From Epinephelus fuscoguttatus (Eukaryota; Chordata; Actinopteri; Perciformes; Serranidae): a DNA stretch of 64,000 bases. The position numbers and the translations under genes are program-made. The notes beneath the pieces were generated by a model. It was not told the origin of the DNA. It worked only from the letters and a program-made list of their open reading frames with translations, and did not search any database. Positions 29,932-58,600 of the stretch are shown piece after piece. The stretch lies in the NCBI RefSeq assembly GCF_011397635.1, contig NC_064765.1:2788501-2852500 (forward strand), read 5' to 3'. The first letter of the stretch is position 1. Each line of letters opens with the position of its first letter.

Positions 29932-31084
29932 TTTAAACTACCCAGCACTATGTTTAATTAGTAAAATGAGCTCCACCTTTACCTGCTGCAACATTAAAGT
30001 GGTAACACATCAATGCATCATTAATTATAATACAATAATAGAACAGTGTCTGAAATGCTGCATAATGATTGCTTTAACTTTTGGTACTTTATAATTGTAT
30101 GCAAATAATTTCATACTTTTACTCACTGCAGTACAGTGACATTAAATGTTGACTTATTTCTCTTTTCCAAGTTTAAATTCTTTATTTATCATTCATATGC
30201 ACAACAGCTACTGCACAGGGAAGCAGTCCTATGGATATCTTAAAGAGATAATTAGGATTTTTTTAAGTGAGGTTGTGTGATGTACGTTCACACAGTCAGT
30301 GTTTTACGTCAAATTGGAAAGGCCCTATGTCTGTATGAATATCTGTGTCCCTTAATTCCTGAATGACCACTTGTATTTTGTGTTTTATTTTATTTTTACC
30401 CCTCATTATTATTTATTTATGCTCTCAAATGTCATATCTTTGTATCACATTTTAATACAGGTTATTTAAATGACACGTCTTTTTAACTAATGTTTTGGGG
30501 TTTTTTAAATTCTCTTTTTATCTAGTTATTTCAGGCTCCAGTCAGACAGCTTCATCATACTCAAAGCTTATAGCTCTATCTTTCCCAGGTCTTCTGCAGG
30601 ACACCTTTACATCAGAAAGTAACATAAAAGTGTGTTTCAGTGTGTAATAAATAATAATAATACCTGTAATATATATAGGTATGAGCACAGAAAAACGAAG
30701 ACAAAAAAGAAACTGAGCTTCATGACACTCTGATCACTCTAAACACAAGGGTAAAAATAAATAAATAAATGAATGAATAAATAATTAAATAAAATAACTC
30801 AGCAGGACATAAATCCAAATGATGGTTGTTTTGTCTCGTCTTAGCCTGTACTTTTAAATTAGTTTTATTTTTATTTTTGTCATCCGTTTTTATCATCTTA
30901 TTTGTCTCTATCACGAATGTTGAATATTGTCTTTCATGTTGCATACATGAATTGTGCTATATAAAGTTATTATTATTATTATTATTATATAATGTGCCTT
31001 TTTGACTATAAATATTTACTTTAATTTAATATTATAACTATTCAAAAACTCTTGAAACAAAAACTTGTAGCCAACACTGAACAC
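29932..31084. other. pacc1-znf106 spacer
   Basis: AT-rich DNA with short ATT/AAT microsatellite runs (e.g. about 30969-30985). No exon, RNA gene or structured repeat could be supported. Confidence 0.5.
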
Positions 31085-31228
31085 GCGGTGTTGTTTTCCT
31101 GAACGTTGTTGTTCTTGAACGCCTCCCTGGTTGTGGCTCAGGTTGGGGTGAGGAGGAGGATGTTGTTGTTAGCCTCAGCGATGGAGGAGAACATGCAGTA
31201 GCTGCACACACAGTTGGATGTTATAAAG
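31085..31228 (+). promoter_or_regulatory. znf106: probable znf106 first non-coding exon and promoter region
   Basis: About 4 kb upstream of the znf106 ATG a more G+C-rich stretch ends in a plausible donor (ATAAAG|GTATCC, exon end 31228). Coding exon 2 has an acceptor at 35268 and begins with 29 untranslated bases, so an upstream 5' UTR exon must exist. A short upstream ORF (ATG 31171) is present. The TSS cannot be fixed from sequence alone. Confidence 0.35.
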
Positions 31229-32306
31229 GTATCCATCAGTCCTGTCTCACTATTTAAACTGTATTAAACCACGATGTGTTCGCTGATCTCACTCACGGTT
31301 TGGTAACGCAGTCAAACACTGAGTGCATCAGTGGGGTAACGTTGGTGTCGCTGGCTAGCATGCTGTTGCTAGCTTGCTAACCTGCTAGCTAACCACAGCT
31401 CATAGTTAACAGTCAAAGTTAATGCTGTTAGAAGTCACAGTTTGTAGATCTGCTGAGCTCTGTGTTTGCTTTTGGATCCAATTTTTACGGAGTCACGAAT
31501 ATCTGCGCTTTAATAGATTAGCATAGAGCAGCTAGCTTCAGCTATGCTAACAACAAACAGTGATTGAAGCTCTGTTAGCTCACAGAGTTGGTTATAAGGT
31601 AGTTTTACTTGGTGTTTAAGTGTAAAGTAACAGTTGTTGTTGCAGCTGACTTACTTTGCCTGCTTTAAAGTGTCAGGTGTGATTGTTAAAGAGACTCCAG
31701 ATGTTCAGATGTGATGATCGACTCCTGCACAGGTTAGCCAGCGGTTAGCATGCTAACTTACCTGTGTTGTTGAGGTGCTTCGGGCAGACATGCTGCTGTT
31801 GTCTGTGTCTGCTGATGAACTCTGAGCCTCGAGGCAACATTTTGTGCAAATGTCTCAACTCTTTAAAACTGCAAAGACAACTTGTCCTCTTCAAAGTTTA
31901 CATGAGGTTTGCTGAAGATGTGCTGATCAAAGATTTTCTAAATGCTCACACATCAAAGTGGAGCTGCACGAAGAGAGATGGACAAACTGATAATCACGAT
32001 TGTTTTCATCAGCTCTGACACCAAGATAATTTAACATGATTATTTATTGATTTTAGGGACAAACTTCCATCTTGTCCTACATTCAGAAATCTTTGCATCA
32101 GAATAAGATTTATAATAAGGTTCTTCAATTCAGTTAAATTCAATTGAACGTCATTTATCCTGAAGGAAATTCTTGTGCCAGAGAATGCTTCAAATTACAG
32201 TAACACTAAGTACAGTAACCACAATTTTAACGATTCACAACCACTAACAACCAGTAGGTTCCTCAGGTCAGGGTCACACACTGGGCCCATTTTTAGTACA
32301 AAAGAG

Positions 32307-32894
32307 TAGGGCCTGACCGATATGGATTTTTTAGGGCCGATGCCGATTCCGATATTATGGAATAAAAAAATCTGATAACCGATTAAATTTTTACGTTTTT
32401 CAATTTAAAAAACCCTGAAATACCTGCTTTTGATGGCTTGTAGTTCAAACACTGGTTACAAAGATATAAATTGAAGGAAGAACTTTTTACTATTTTTAAA
32501 ATACTTTTGTTATCAGAAATTGTGTGGAACAAGCAGCATAGGAACAATTTGAACACAGAATAAATCAAAAATATGATGTGCAAAAAGGCAGTAAACCTCT
32601 GGGAAATAAAATAATCATGCAAAGTCTATATGAATTAAGAGATTCACATGTATGTTCACAGCACCAGAGTTCTTCTTATTATTGCCAATTTAACAGAGGT
32701 AGGTTATAGTGCAAAAAGTAACACAAGGACATAATTTCTAAGTAAAACACCATATTCCCTGCATTTTGTTAGTGATGAAAATATAAGTGTTAACATAGGT
32801 GTCAATCGGACAACTTTTGGCTGATTGCCGATTATTCTCTAATGGCTATAATCGGCCGCTTAAATCGGCCAGCCGATAAATCAGTCAGGCCCTA
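32307..32894. mobile_element. non-autonomous hAT-like element in znf106 intron 1
   Basis: The ends TAGGGCCTGACCGAT and the inverse of ATCAGTCAGGCCCTA match. Subterminal GGCCGAT/ATCGGCC motifs are repeated. Flanking 8-mers CAAAAGAG (32299-32306) and CAATAGAG (32895-32902) differ at one base, as for a hAT duplication. There is no transposase. Confidence 0.8.
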
Positions 32895-33417
32895 CAATAG
32901 AGTATTAAATATCTGGCAAAATATACAAATATATAAGTTTAGAAGTGCTTTCAGGGAGCAAAAGCAAAACCCAGTGCCTAATAGAGTAACCGTAGGAGTA
33001 CGATTAGTACAAGAGTTACTAAAAATGAACTAAAATGGTGTTAAAAGCAGACTGCACCTCATAATCAATGAGACGTAGTATTGCACATGGCTGAGGAAAT
33101 AATATTACACCACAGTGACGTGACCATGGTATTACAGAATGATATTGGACATAATGTTCTGAAGATACTGAAGAGTAGTGACGTACATCATAAGAAGTAG
33201 CAGTGCGCATAATGTAGGTGAATATTATTGTCAGTGTCCTTTGTTTCAGCTCTTCTCGCTACAGGAAGTGGAGGAGTTATACCTATATAACTCTTACATA
33301 TATCTTCACCTGAATTCAGGGCGTCTACTAGAACCAAAATATAATTAAAAATTTGCCCAAAATGTCGGTTAACTAAAGATAAATACACGGCATCACAGAA
33401 TGCAACCAAATGAAAAC

Positions 33418-33753
33418 TAGGGATGCACGCTAATATCGGCACGTCATTGATATCAGCTGATGTTGGCTTTAAAATGAACTATTAGAATCAGCTAGCATGT
33501 GTTTTCGTATTTTGCACAATGAATGAATATTGCAGACACTGAACTGTATTTCATGTCTCCATCTGCTGGTGGGCAGATGGAGAGTATGCATGTATAATAT
33601 GATGTTAATTCCACTCCAGGAGAAACTTTATGAGCACTAAATCTAGGTGGGAAAAAGTGGATATATCAGTATCAGTTTTGGTTATCGGCCAAATAAGTTG
33701 TAACATATTGTCGTATTGGATATCAGCAAAAAATTCAATGCCGTGCATCCCTA
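33418..33753. mobile_element. non-autonomous hAT-like element with perfect 8-bp target duplication
   Basis: The ends TAGGGATGCACG and CGTGCATCCCTA (33742-33753) are inverted. ATGAAAAC occurs identically at 33410-33417 and 33754-33761. It is 336 bp long with no coding capacity, in znf106 intron 1. Confidence 0.88.
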
Positions 33754-33824
33754 ATGAAAACTGTGTTTATGAGTGGAGCATACATTTTACACGTTAATAT
33801 CACAGTCAGTCAGATTGTGATTAA

Positions 33825-33851
33825 TATTCTATTACTTGTGCAGCCCTACAA
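33825..33851. mobile_element. solo hAT-like terminus
   Basis: ATTACTTGTGCAGCCCTAC resembles the end (GTAGGGCTGCAC inward) of a widespread fish hAT family. No partner end was confirmed. Confidence 0.3.
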
Positions 33852-35297
33852 CAAGCATCTCCCCTGCCCTCTGCCTGTTGGTGTTTTACCCACCAGTCTC
33901 TAATATCAGATTAAGTTGGTGTCTCTCACTGCCCTGCCTGCTGCCCCCTAGAGATGCAGTGGCTGCGAGAGAACATGACCCACAGATCTCACTGATTTTA
34001 TAAATAGCCGCCCCTCTGGTGCTTTGGGAGTGAAGAGAAATGGTGATAGAGGTATTGTGAGGCGCGTCATAATGTCATAAACAGAATATAGGCCCAACTA
34101 ATGAGGACGATGGGATCTCCAGACTTTACCCAGGTCTTTATTGGACTTAAACTATATTAAACTTCTCTGTTTGACTGATTAATCACCCGATATGGTAAAG
34201 ATAAGAGTAAGAAGAAACTATTTTTACTCAGTGAAGGCCAACCTTGCAGAAATCTCAGTCTTTTAAGGACTAATCATTTTCCAGCAAGCAAAGTGTTGCA
34301 CCTCGTTTCTTGTTTGTAAATCAATATCACATAAGTGCCGTGCCGGATGTCGACTGTAGGAAGGTTAGAGTGCCAGCTTTTCTGTTTTGTGATTGCATTT
34401 GTCTTTGCTACCAGACAGATTTGAGAGAGAAACGGAACAGTTAAATGACATTATGTTGTCTGACTGCCAATGAGTAGCTTGAAGAGGCTCTGTTTGGCAA
34501 AAACAGTGTAGATAAATAAATAACTCTCAGGGTGCAGCTGTCTTTCCACTTCATTCATTGATTTTACTTTGTCTTGAACCAAAACTTTGCCACATGTTCA
34601 CACTGATTCTAATGTTATGTTTTGCAGTTCAGTTCCCAAAACTTCAACACTAGAGATGGAGAGATGTTTCCTGTTTGTCTCATCTGGGTTTTTGTTTTAA
34701 TGGTTTGTTTTAGACACCACTAAAGCTCTTACGATGGCAAACTTAAACCCACTTCTTCCAAACTGACATTAGAACAGAAGGAGGTCATGGTCAGATGCAT
34801 CTTGAGAAGGCAGTGTCAGTGTGGATAAACCCAACAGCCCCACAGGAGTATCTTCACCAGCCTCTGACACGTAGCTGGAGTTACTCTCCCACCCTGTTTG
34901 TGAATGTTCAACAAGTCCAGACATAGCTCTGATGCTGCCTCCTGGCCACAGAGTTGCTCCATCAGCAGACTGGAATTAGACCAGTGTCCAGGTTAAACCC
35001 TGCTCTGACATGTGGTCTGTGTGGTACCGAGGCATGTTGTTGAATAGTTAGGTGTGGTTGTTTGATGAGACTTGAGCTCCCTGATCTGTGTCGGTTTGAT
35101 GAGTACAGCTCACTGAACTGTTTTTGATGTCCAACAAAGGTTGAAACAAACTCACCACAACACATTTATTTATATTTGCACGTGATTTAACAGAGCTTTG
35201 TTGTCTTGTCCTTTTTAAGCTTTGATTAATGACTCCTTTCTCTTTATTAAATTCTCTTTTATCAACAGTAATGGGCTGATTTCCATTTGTGTTCAAG

Positions 35298-51514
<16,217 letters not shown>

Positions 51515-53025
51515 GGGCTGGTGGTGGGAACGCCGTTTCTCCCCGAGCCCTCCTCCCTGTCCTGCTTCCTTTAACCCCCCTCCCCACTGTTAACCTCCCA
51601 TATTGGGGGGGATGTTCTTGGGACCCACTTCTTTTAGCAGCGCTCCTGTTGAGCCTGACGAGTGGCGTCTGACGACTCCATCCTTTATGTTCCGTGTTGG
51701 AATCCAACCATAATACAATCATTAATGGAGGGTTGGTTGTGCTGTCATTTCTTTTTTTACGCTCTACAGAAACACGCCTTCCTCTCTCTCTGTCTGTCCG
51801 TCTGACCACTGCAGTTCCTCTTTTCACTGACCAAAGTACGACACACACGTGACTTTTTGTTTATTGAAGAAGCTTCAGCGTTGCCGGTATCAGAGGGCTT
51901 TGTTCCGCTTTTCTGTCCAAACTGCAACAGATCCCGATAATCGTCTTCCAGACTGGTCGGCGACAGTATGGCATGGGCTCAGAGATGTTTTTATTGTTGT
52001 TGTGCAGTTGTGATGTGTCATGTTGAGCAACCTGTTTATTCATTATTCAGTCAAAGTTAACTTTTTGTTTCTGATGGGGACGAGTGATTTAAAGTCTCCC
52101 AGCCGCGTTTTAGTTCGACGGTGTGGTTATTTGTTTTGAAGACGTTGAAGTGACACAAATTCATTTATTTTCAGTTTGATTTTTTTTTCTTTGTTTCAGT
52201 AAAAACAAATTTTAACATTTTTTTTGTTTTGTTTTGTTTGAAAATTAGGATCTTTTTTATTTTATTTTATTTTTTTTGTCTGTGGTTGTTGCTCAGTGAT
52301 AATAAGGCGTTGAGGGACTTTGGTGCAGTGTGTGTGACTCGGCCTGAAGTTGCCATTTAAGAATTTACATTTGCAGTGATAACAGATCCAAGACGTGGTG
52401 GTGACGGTGGTGTGTTCGTTCCTACATGTGTGTATCTGTGTGGGTTTATTCTTCCTGAGAGTCAAGAGTGGTTTAACCCTGTTTTCCATGAGTGACATAA
52501 TGTTTTTATGACACAGTGATGTTGTTTTTTTTGGGGAATTTATTTAATATTTGGAGCATCGAGCAGAAGGCAGAGGTATTTTCCACAGTGCAGATCGTTT
52601 TCTAAAGAAGTGTGGAGGTGAAGGATGTTTCGAGGAGGTGTTTGATGGAGGAGCGTGAAGGGAAGAATTAGGATTCATCTCCCATGCCATAACCTCAAGT
52701 TTGTAACACAATACCACTTTTTAAAAAGGCATATTCAACCCGTTTTAAGCCCACGCTCTCTTCGGCAGACTTTGGTGTGTGGTTACCGCTCTTGTGGTAG
52801 CTGAGGGGTTAATGTGACGTTCTCACAGCTGCCATCTTCCAAACTCGCCTCATGCGCTCGTTATTTATGTCTGAGAAAAGCGTGCAGCTCACCTCTTACC
52901 TGGCATTCCTGAGTTTCTTCAAGTTTTTCAGTTGTTGTCAAAGTTATGAAGAGATATTTTTTAAGAAAGTGCAATCTAAAACATTGTTATTAATAATAAT
53001 AAAGAAAATGGTGCAACATCATTAA
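51515..53025 (+). other. znf106: znf106 3' UTR with polyadenylation signal
   Basis: T-rich non-coding sequence of about 1.5 kb follows the stop. It includes long T/A homopolymer-like runs and ends with AATAAA at 52998-53003. It fits a long vertebrate 3' UTR. Confidence 0.65.
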
Positions 53026-53339
53026 ACAGTTGTCTGTGTTTTTTTTTAATGGTGCTTTTGATTTTAAAGCTCCAGATACGTTGATAGAAATGGAATATAA
53101 TATAATAAATATATTTTCTTTAGTGTATAATTGCCTGAAAATAAAAATCACCGTTTATATCTCCATAGGGAGCCATGTTTGTACAGTACCCCAGAAAGGA
53201 CAAACCAAACACTGGCCCTAGATAGTGACATTCACATTTTTGCATCAGCTGCTGCAGCTAGCAGCCCCGCTGCAATGAGAGGCTTCAGAAAACATTGATT
53301 TTTCTGCCTCCGTGCCAGCGATAGCCGTGTTAGGTTTTT

Positions 53340-54150
53340 AGTTGTCTGTCCGTCTGATTCTTGTAGACACGATATCTCAAGAATGCCTTGAGGGAATTTA
53401 TTCAAATTTGGCACAAATGTATTCTTGGACTCAAGAATGAACTGATTAGAATTTGGTGGTCATAGGTCAAGGTTCTGTTACCTCATCCGTCTCTTTCTTG
53501 TGAACATACCTCAAGAACACCTTGAGAAAATTTCTTTAAATTTGGCACAAACATCCACTTGGACTTAATGATGAAGAGATTGGACTTAAGTGGACTGATC
53601 AGAATGCAAGGTTACCGTGACCTCGTCTGTCGCTTTCTTGTCAACATGATATCTCAAAAACACCTGGAGGGAATTTCCTCAAATTTAGCACAAACGTCCA
53701 CATAGCCTTAAGGATGAACTGATTAGATTTTAGTGGTCAGAGATCAAAGGTCACTGTGACCTTGCATTCGTCTCATTTCGTGAACTTGATAACTCAAGAA
53801 GGCCTTGATGGAATTTCTTCAAATTTGACACAAACGTCCACTTAGACTCACAAATGAACTGATTAGAATTTTGTGGTCAAAGGTCACTGTGACCTCACAA
53901 AATATGTTTTTGGCTATAACTCAAAAAAATCATTCACTAATTATGACAGAATTTCACACAAATGTCTAACAGGATAAAATAATTAAAGTCAAAAGGTCAA
54001 AGGTCAGCTTGACCGTGACATCATCATGTTTTAACGTCATATCTCAGGAACAGAAGGGGAGACATTTGGTCAGATACTGAATTGGTGACTCTAAACAGAT
54101 CTTCTCTGTTCAAAGCGTCCATGTTTTCACTGACATGGATGGAGACTGTA
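53340..54150 (+). repeat. AGGTCA-bearing dispersed repeat, four-unit tandem copy
   Basis: Four diverged modules of about 140 bases start near 53358, 53496, 53636 and 53776 (each with TTCTTGTNAACA, TTTGGCACAAA and a TGACCT motif). The terminal segment shared with the 36.5-kb copy follows. DR1 AGGTCAAAGGTCA lies at 53994-54006. It sits just beyond the znf106 polyadenylation site. Confidence 0.75.
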
Positions 54151-55039
54151 ACTGCTACTTGACTGGCGCTCAGAGGTGTTCAACTGCGTGGCTGTAATTC
54201 TAGTTTTAACGTAAAACTGCTTTAGTCAGTGTTTTTACTGGTTTAAATCACCTGGTCAGTTTATATTGGAGAGGAAGAGACCTCCCTGTAAAAACCCTTT
54301 ATGTTATTGGAGAAAAAAGGTGAGCACACATTAGCAGGTTTTAGGGCCATTCTCCGACATGCCAAACAGCATTAGAGAAACACTGATTTGTAACATGAAA
54401 CTGCTTTATTCAGTGTTTCTGCCAGTTTAAATCAGCTGGTCTGTTTGTTTTGTAAAGAAAGACCTCTGTGGATAATTTTGCTCTCAGTAAAAACCTCCTG
54501 AACAGTGAACACTGAAGGAACGGCACATGGGAGAAGTTTTAGCTGGTTGCAATCTGCAGTCTTCACCACTAGATGCCACTAAATCCCACACACTGTTCCT
54601 TTAAATAAATCTCACGTCACGTCTCAAATCACATTTAAAAGGTTTAAAAAAACGCCACAATTTTCACATCAAGTCTACTGGTAACGCACTCAAACCAATA
54701 ACTACACATTTATTTATTTATTTGGTTAAAATGGTTAAAAATGCAGTACACTCATTGACCAAAGCCTTAGTAGGAAAAAAAATCACAAAAAGCTGCAGTC
54801 CAACCCATTAGCCATATTCTTTCAAATCCATATATTTTATAACCTCGAACGTCGGCGTTAAAGTAAAAACTCGTCGGCTCCTCAGTTTTGTTCTTGAATC
54901 TCCTCCATCCACATGAAGAGCTGAAAGACGGGACAGTCGTCGTGGAGAAGCCTGAGTTTGTCCACCAGGGAGCGCTAGATGGCTCGTACCCAGCACAGTC
55001 ACCAGGGAGAGTGAAGTGTGACTGATTGTTGAGGTCCAC
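54151..55039. other. znf106-capn3 convergent spacer
   Basis: Repeat-derived sequence to about 54605, then AT-rich DNA up to the capn3 polyadenylation region. No exon was recognised. Confidence 0.45.
54190..54605. repeat. dispersed repeat with internal tandem segment
   Basis: Two related segments (GTAAAACTGCTTTAGTCAGT at 54211 and GAAACTGCTTTATTCAGTG near 54389) are each followed by GGTTTAAATCACCTGGTC-like sequence. They precede a terminus CCACTAGATGCCACTAAATC. The terminus also occurs near 12.53 kb. Confidence 0.45.
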
Positions 55040-55623
55040 AAAAAGTCCAGCAGGAGTTTTATTGACAAAAATAAGTGATTAAAAACAGGGTGGTGCCTGG
55101 AAAGGGGGGGGGTTATCAGAAATATAACAGGTCCACCAGAGAGCCCAGTTCACTGGGGTGAATACAGGAAGAATGGCCTGTTTGATAACAGTAGAAGAAG
55201 ATGACGTGGGAGGGTGGTACTGTAGAAGGAGCTCTGTGAGGTATTGTGACAGAAAAAAAGAGGTTGTGTGTGTTTGATGCCTGAGAAAAAGTACGGGACA
55301 AGAGACTTTGGGGAAAAAAAAAAAAAAAAAAAAAAAACAGGCTAATGGCTGAAAGGAGAGACTGATATTTCGATGATAATGAAAAGACGAGAGCAGGGAA
55401 AGAAATGCAGAAAGCCTGAGACCCAGAAAGAGGAAGAAAAGATGAAGTTGAAGAAGCATGTTGAACATCTCAGAGTAGAAAGAGCAGAGCTGAGGAGGGA
55501 GGGGAGGCTGGAGGTGAGGTGGATGAGAGCTAACGACGATCGGGCACACTGAATATTGAGGTAAAGGCTGGCAGGTCTGGTCCTCGTGTGGAGTGGAGCT
55601 CACCTGGAGGAAGATGGGCCTGT
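55040..55623 (-). other. capn3: capn3 3' UTR with polyadenylation signal
   Basis: Sequence after the stop codon on the minus strand carries a long T tract (an A run on the plus strand, about 55313-55337) and a minus-strand AATAAA at 55058-55063. The 197-codon open frame on this strand (55079-55672) runs across the real stop in another frame and is not supported as coding. Confidence 0.6.
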
Positions 55624-58600
55624 CTAGGCGTACATGGTCAACTGGAGCCACTGAGGACGGAGAGACGGACAAGAGTCAGTGAGTCTGCTTAAAACCCCCG
55701 CTGGACATTTTATATTTAACTTAGACTTCACATGAAAAATGCGTGAGTGATAGATTGATCATAAATATCTGAGTAAGAGTTTAATAATTTTCCCTGAGGC
55801 AAAAGCTTCATTTTTTAAATCAGAAATAGTCAGAAGAGGTAAAGTTTCCAGTATATACAAAGAAAATAGCATAGATTAGAGAAAAGTCTGAGTATTTCAA
55901 ATTAATTTTGTGTTGTTCAAGGTTGTTTTTTCATATTTCCTCTCCTGGTGATCATCCAGGGTGCTTCTACTGATAGATTTTGGTTCGTATTCTCTAAATA
56001 ATCTTTAAAAAAAGTTCTGATGTCACATTAAACCCAACAGAACATTGAGTTATATCCAGTTACTGAGCTAGTTTAGAAAAACCTTTGCTTCAGGTTGATG
56101 CTTCAGCAGTAACAGCAGCACAGCACACATCAGCTGCCCAAAGGAAAACATGTACTATATATCTGAGTACAGTTTATAGGTAGCATGTTGTCACAGCTCT
56201 CACCTCCAGGACACTGAGTCTGATCGTACCATCTCCATCCTGATCGAAGGCCTGGAACGCCCCTGGAGAGACACAAGCATCAACATGAGTGAGACACACT
56301 ACATGCAAGAGCTCTTTAAACTACTTTAACATACACAGACACACGGTGCAGGGGCTCAGAATGACAACACAGTCATGATTAGCCACCTAATGAGTAATGT
56401 TTTATGATACCAGACCCAGGTGACCTTGTTTTCGCCTCTTGTGCAGCGCTGATAGCGGCTGTAGTCAAAGTATAATTGTTCAGAAATAGAAAATAAAGGC
56501 TCCTTTCTCAGCTTTTCCCAAAAACCCTCCTATGACAGTCAAAGGGTTTTAGCAAAAGGGAACATGAAGCTGATTATTGATGGATTAATTTCAGCCCCTG
56601 GGGTGAGACTCCTCTGAACCTGACGCTGGAATTTCATCCTGAATCTACACAGTGTCAGTTATTATTATTTATTCATAATTATTCCTGCACATTTTAAAAC
56701 AGATAAATTGTGCATGTCCATCCATTTTCATCTGCTTTTCTGGGGCGGGGTTGCGGGGGCAGCAGGCAAAGCAAAGCATCCCAGACATCCCTCTCCTCAG
56801 CAACACTTTCCAGCTCCTCCTGGAGGACCCCAGGGTGTTCCCAGGCCAGATGAGATATATAATCCCTCCAGTGTGTTCTGGGTCTGCCCCGGGGCCTCCT
56901 ACCAGTGGGACATGCCTGGAAAACCTCTAACAGCTTCGCCTTCTGGATCAACTCCCTCTTCACCGCTGATCCATCTCACACTCCATTCTACCCTCACTCA
57001 TGAACAAGACCCCCACATACTTAGACTCCATCGCTTGGGAACCAGAGGTTGCCTCAGTACTTTCTTTTTTATTTTTAAATAAACACAAAGGCTTCCTCCA
57101 CAGAGAATCTTGCGTCAGTGATTGTGTTTGTTTGTTTGTTTGTTTGTTTGTTTGTGAGGCAGCGACTTACTGAACATGGCTTCGAGCCGGACCAGACAGC
57201 TGATGAAGCTGTCGAAGTCGATGTTCATGTTCTCGTTTGCGTAGCGCATGGTGATGATGTCGTACAGCTGGTTGTTGAGACGGAAGCCTGAGCGGGACAC
57301 AAGACACATGACTGTACAGTGACGACAACATTTAGAGGGTGAGTTCAAGCTGTAAGTTCATCCGCAGCACACACTTTCATTAAATGTCTTTAAACACGCA
57401 TGTTTACGTATAAAATATGATTCAATATCATGAGCTCACAATGACCCCAACATAAGTCCATGACTGATAAACATCTTCTGCTCTCAGAGACCATTTTTTA
57501 TATTTCAGGGTTCAGGTTCAGACTGATTTGCTGGTTTGCCAAAACACAAATAGTTCAAGCTGAAAAAAAGAGCACTAAAGGAACACTTAAGTCACCAAAT
57601 GATCATTTGCATATCAGTAACTCACCCCGTCTTACAACAAGTTAGTAATGAAAACTTTGTTTTTCTCGCATGTCTCCACGGTGAACAAAGAATCCTAAAC
57701 TGGAGGAAATCCTTGATGCATCTAAGTCACGGGGGGGCCACGTTTAACATCAGCAAAACTACATCAAAACATCTGTTTACAGTCATACAACTCGTGCAGA
57801 ATAAGGAGACACACGGCAAAGGGCCACAGGTTGGAATCGAATCTGGACCACTGCACCCCAAGTCCCGTCCAACGAAATCCCCAAAAAACAGACAAAAGTC
57901 CTCAACTCCACATCCACGACTAAATAAATGAGACTCAGATTATACTGCACAAGTAGTGTCAGTTTGTAAACAAATGTTTTGATGTAGTTTTACTGGTGTT
58001 AAACCTGCCCCTCCCACATGACTTAAATTCATCAAGGATTCTCTCAGTTTTTGGATTCTTCGTTCACTATGAGGTCAGGTGAGAAATACAAATTTATCTC
58101 CATGAAATCAGCGTAACACAGGGTGAGCAACTCATACACACATGATCACTTGGAGGGTGAAGTATTCCTTTAAGAGTCATTTTCAGCAGCTTTGATCACA
58201 TTTGTAGAATCTGAAAAACCACTGTGAAGTACTTTTCCAAGTGTTAAATATTCGAGTATTGTAAACAACAACCTTAAAGGATCAGTTCAAGAACATTACA
58301 AACATCCCAGGTAATGTCTGGTCCCTCAGGTTGTTTTATTTACTGACATTTTGAGATTTCTGCCTCTAAAACTTCTCCTTCCAGAGTTAATAGAAATCTA
58401 AAATTCCCCAAAATCTGCATGGATGTTTTTAATAGGTGGAAAAAAAAATCTGTCTTTCTGTAATGTGGCTGAACTGAGAGAACAGAATAAGAAGAGTTAT
58501 TACCTGCGTCATTGACAGCATTCCTCATCTCGTAACTGTTGATGCTGCCGGTCTGATCAGCGTTATAGTGCTTAAAGATTCCCTGAAAGAGATCGAATCT

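Noticed and set aside
53340-53920. CRISPR-like array of regular repeats
   Set aside because: The modules are long (about 140 bases), diverged and contiguous, without repeat-spacer structure, in a vertebrate genome.
55079-55672. 197-codon minus-strand ORF
   Set aside because: It overlaps the calpain-3 last exon in the wrong frame and lies mostly in the 3' UTR; the T tract produces a poly-Phe run.
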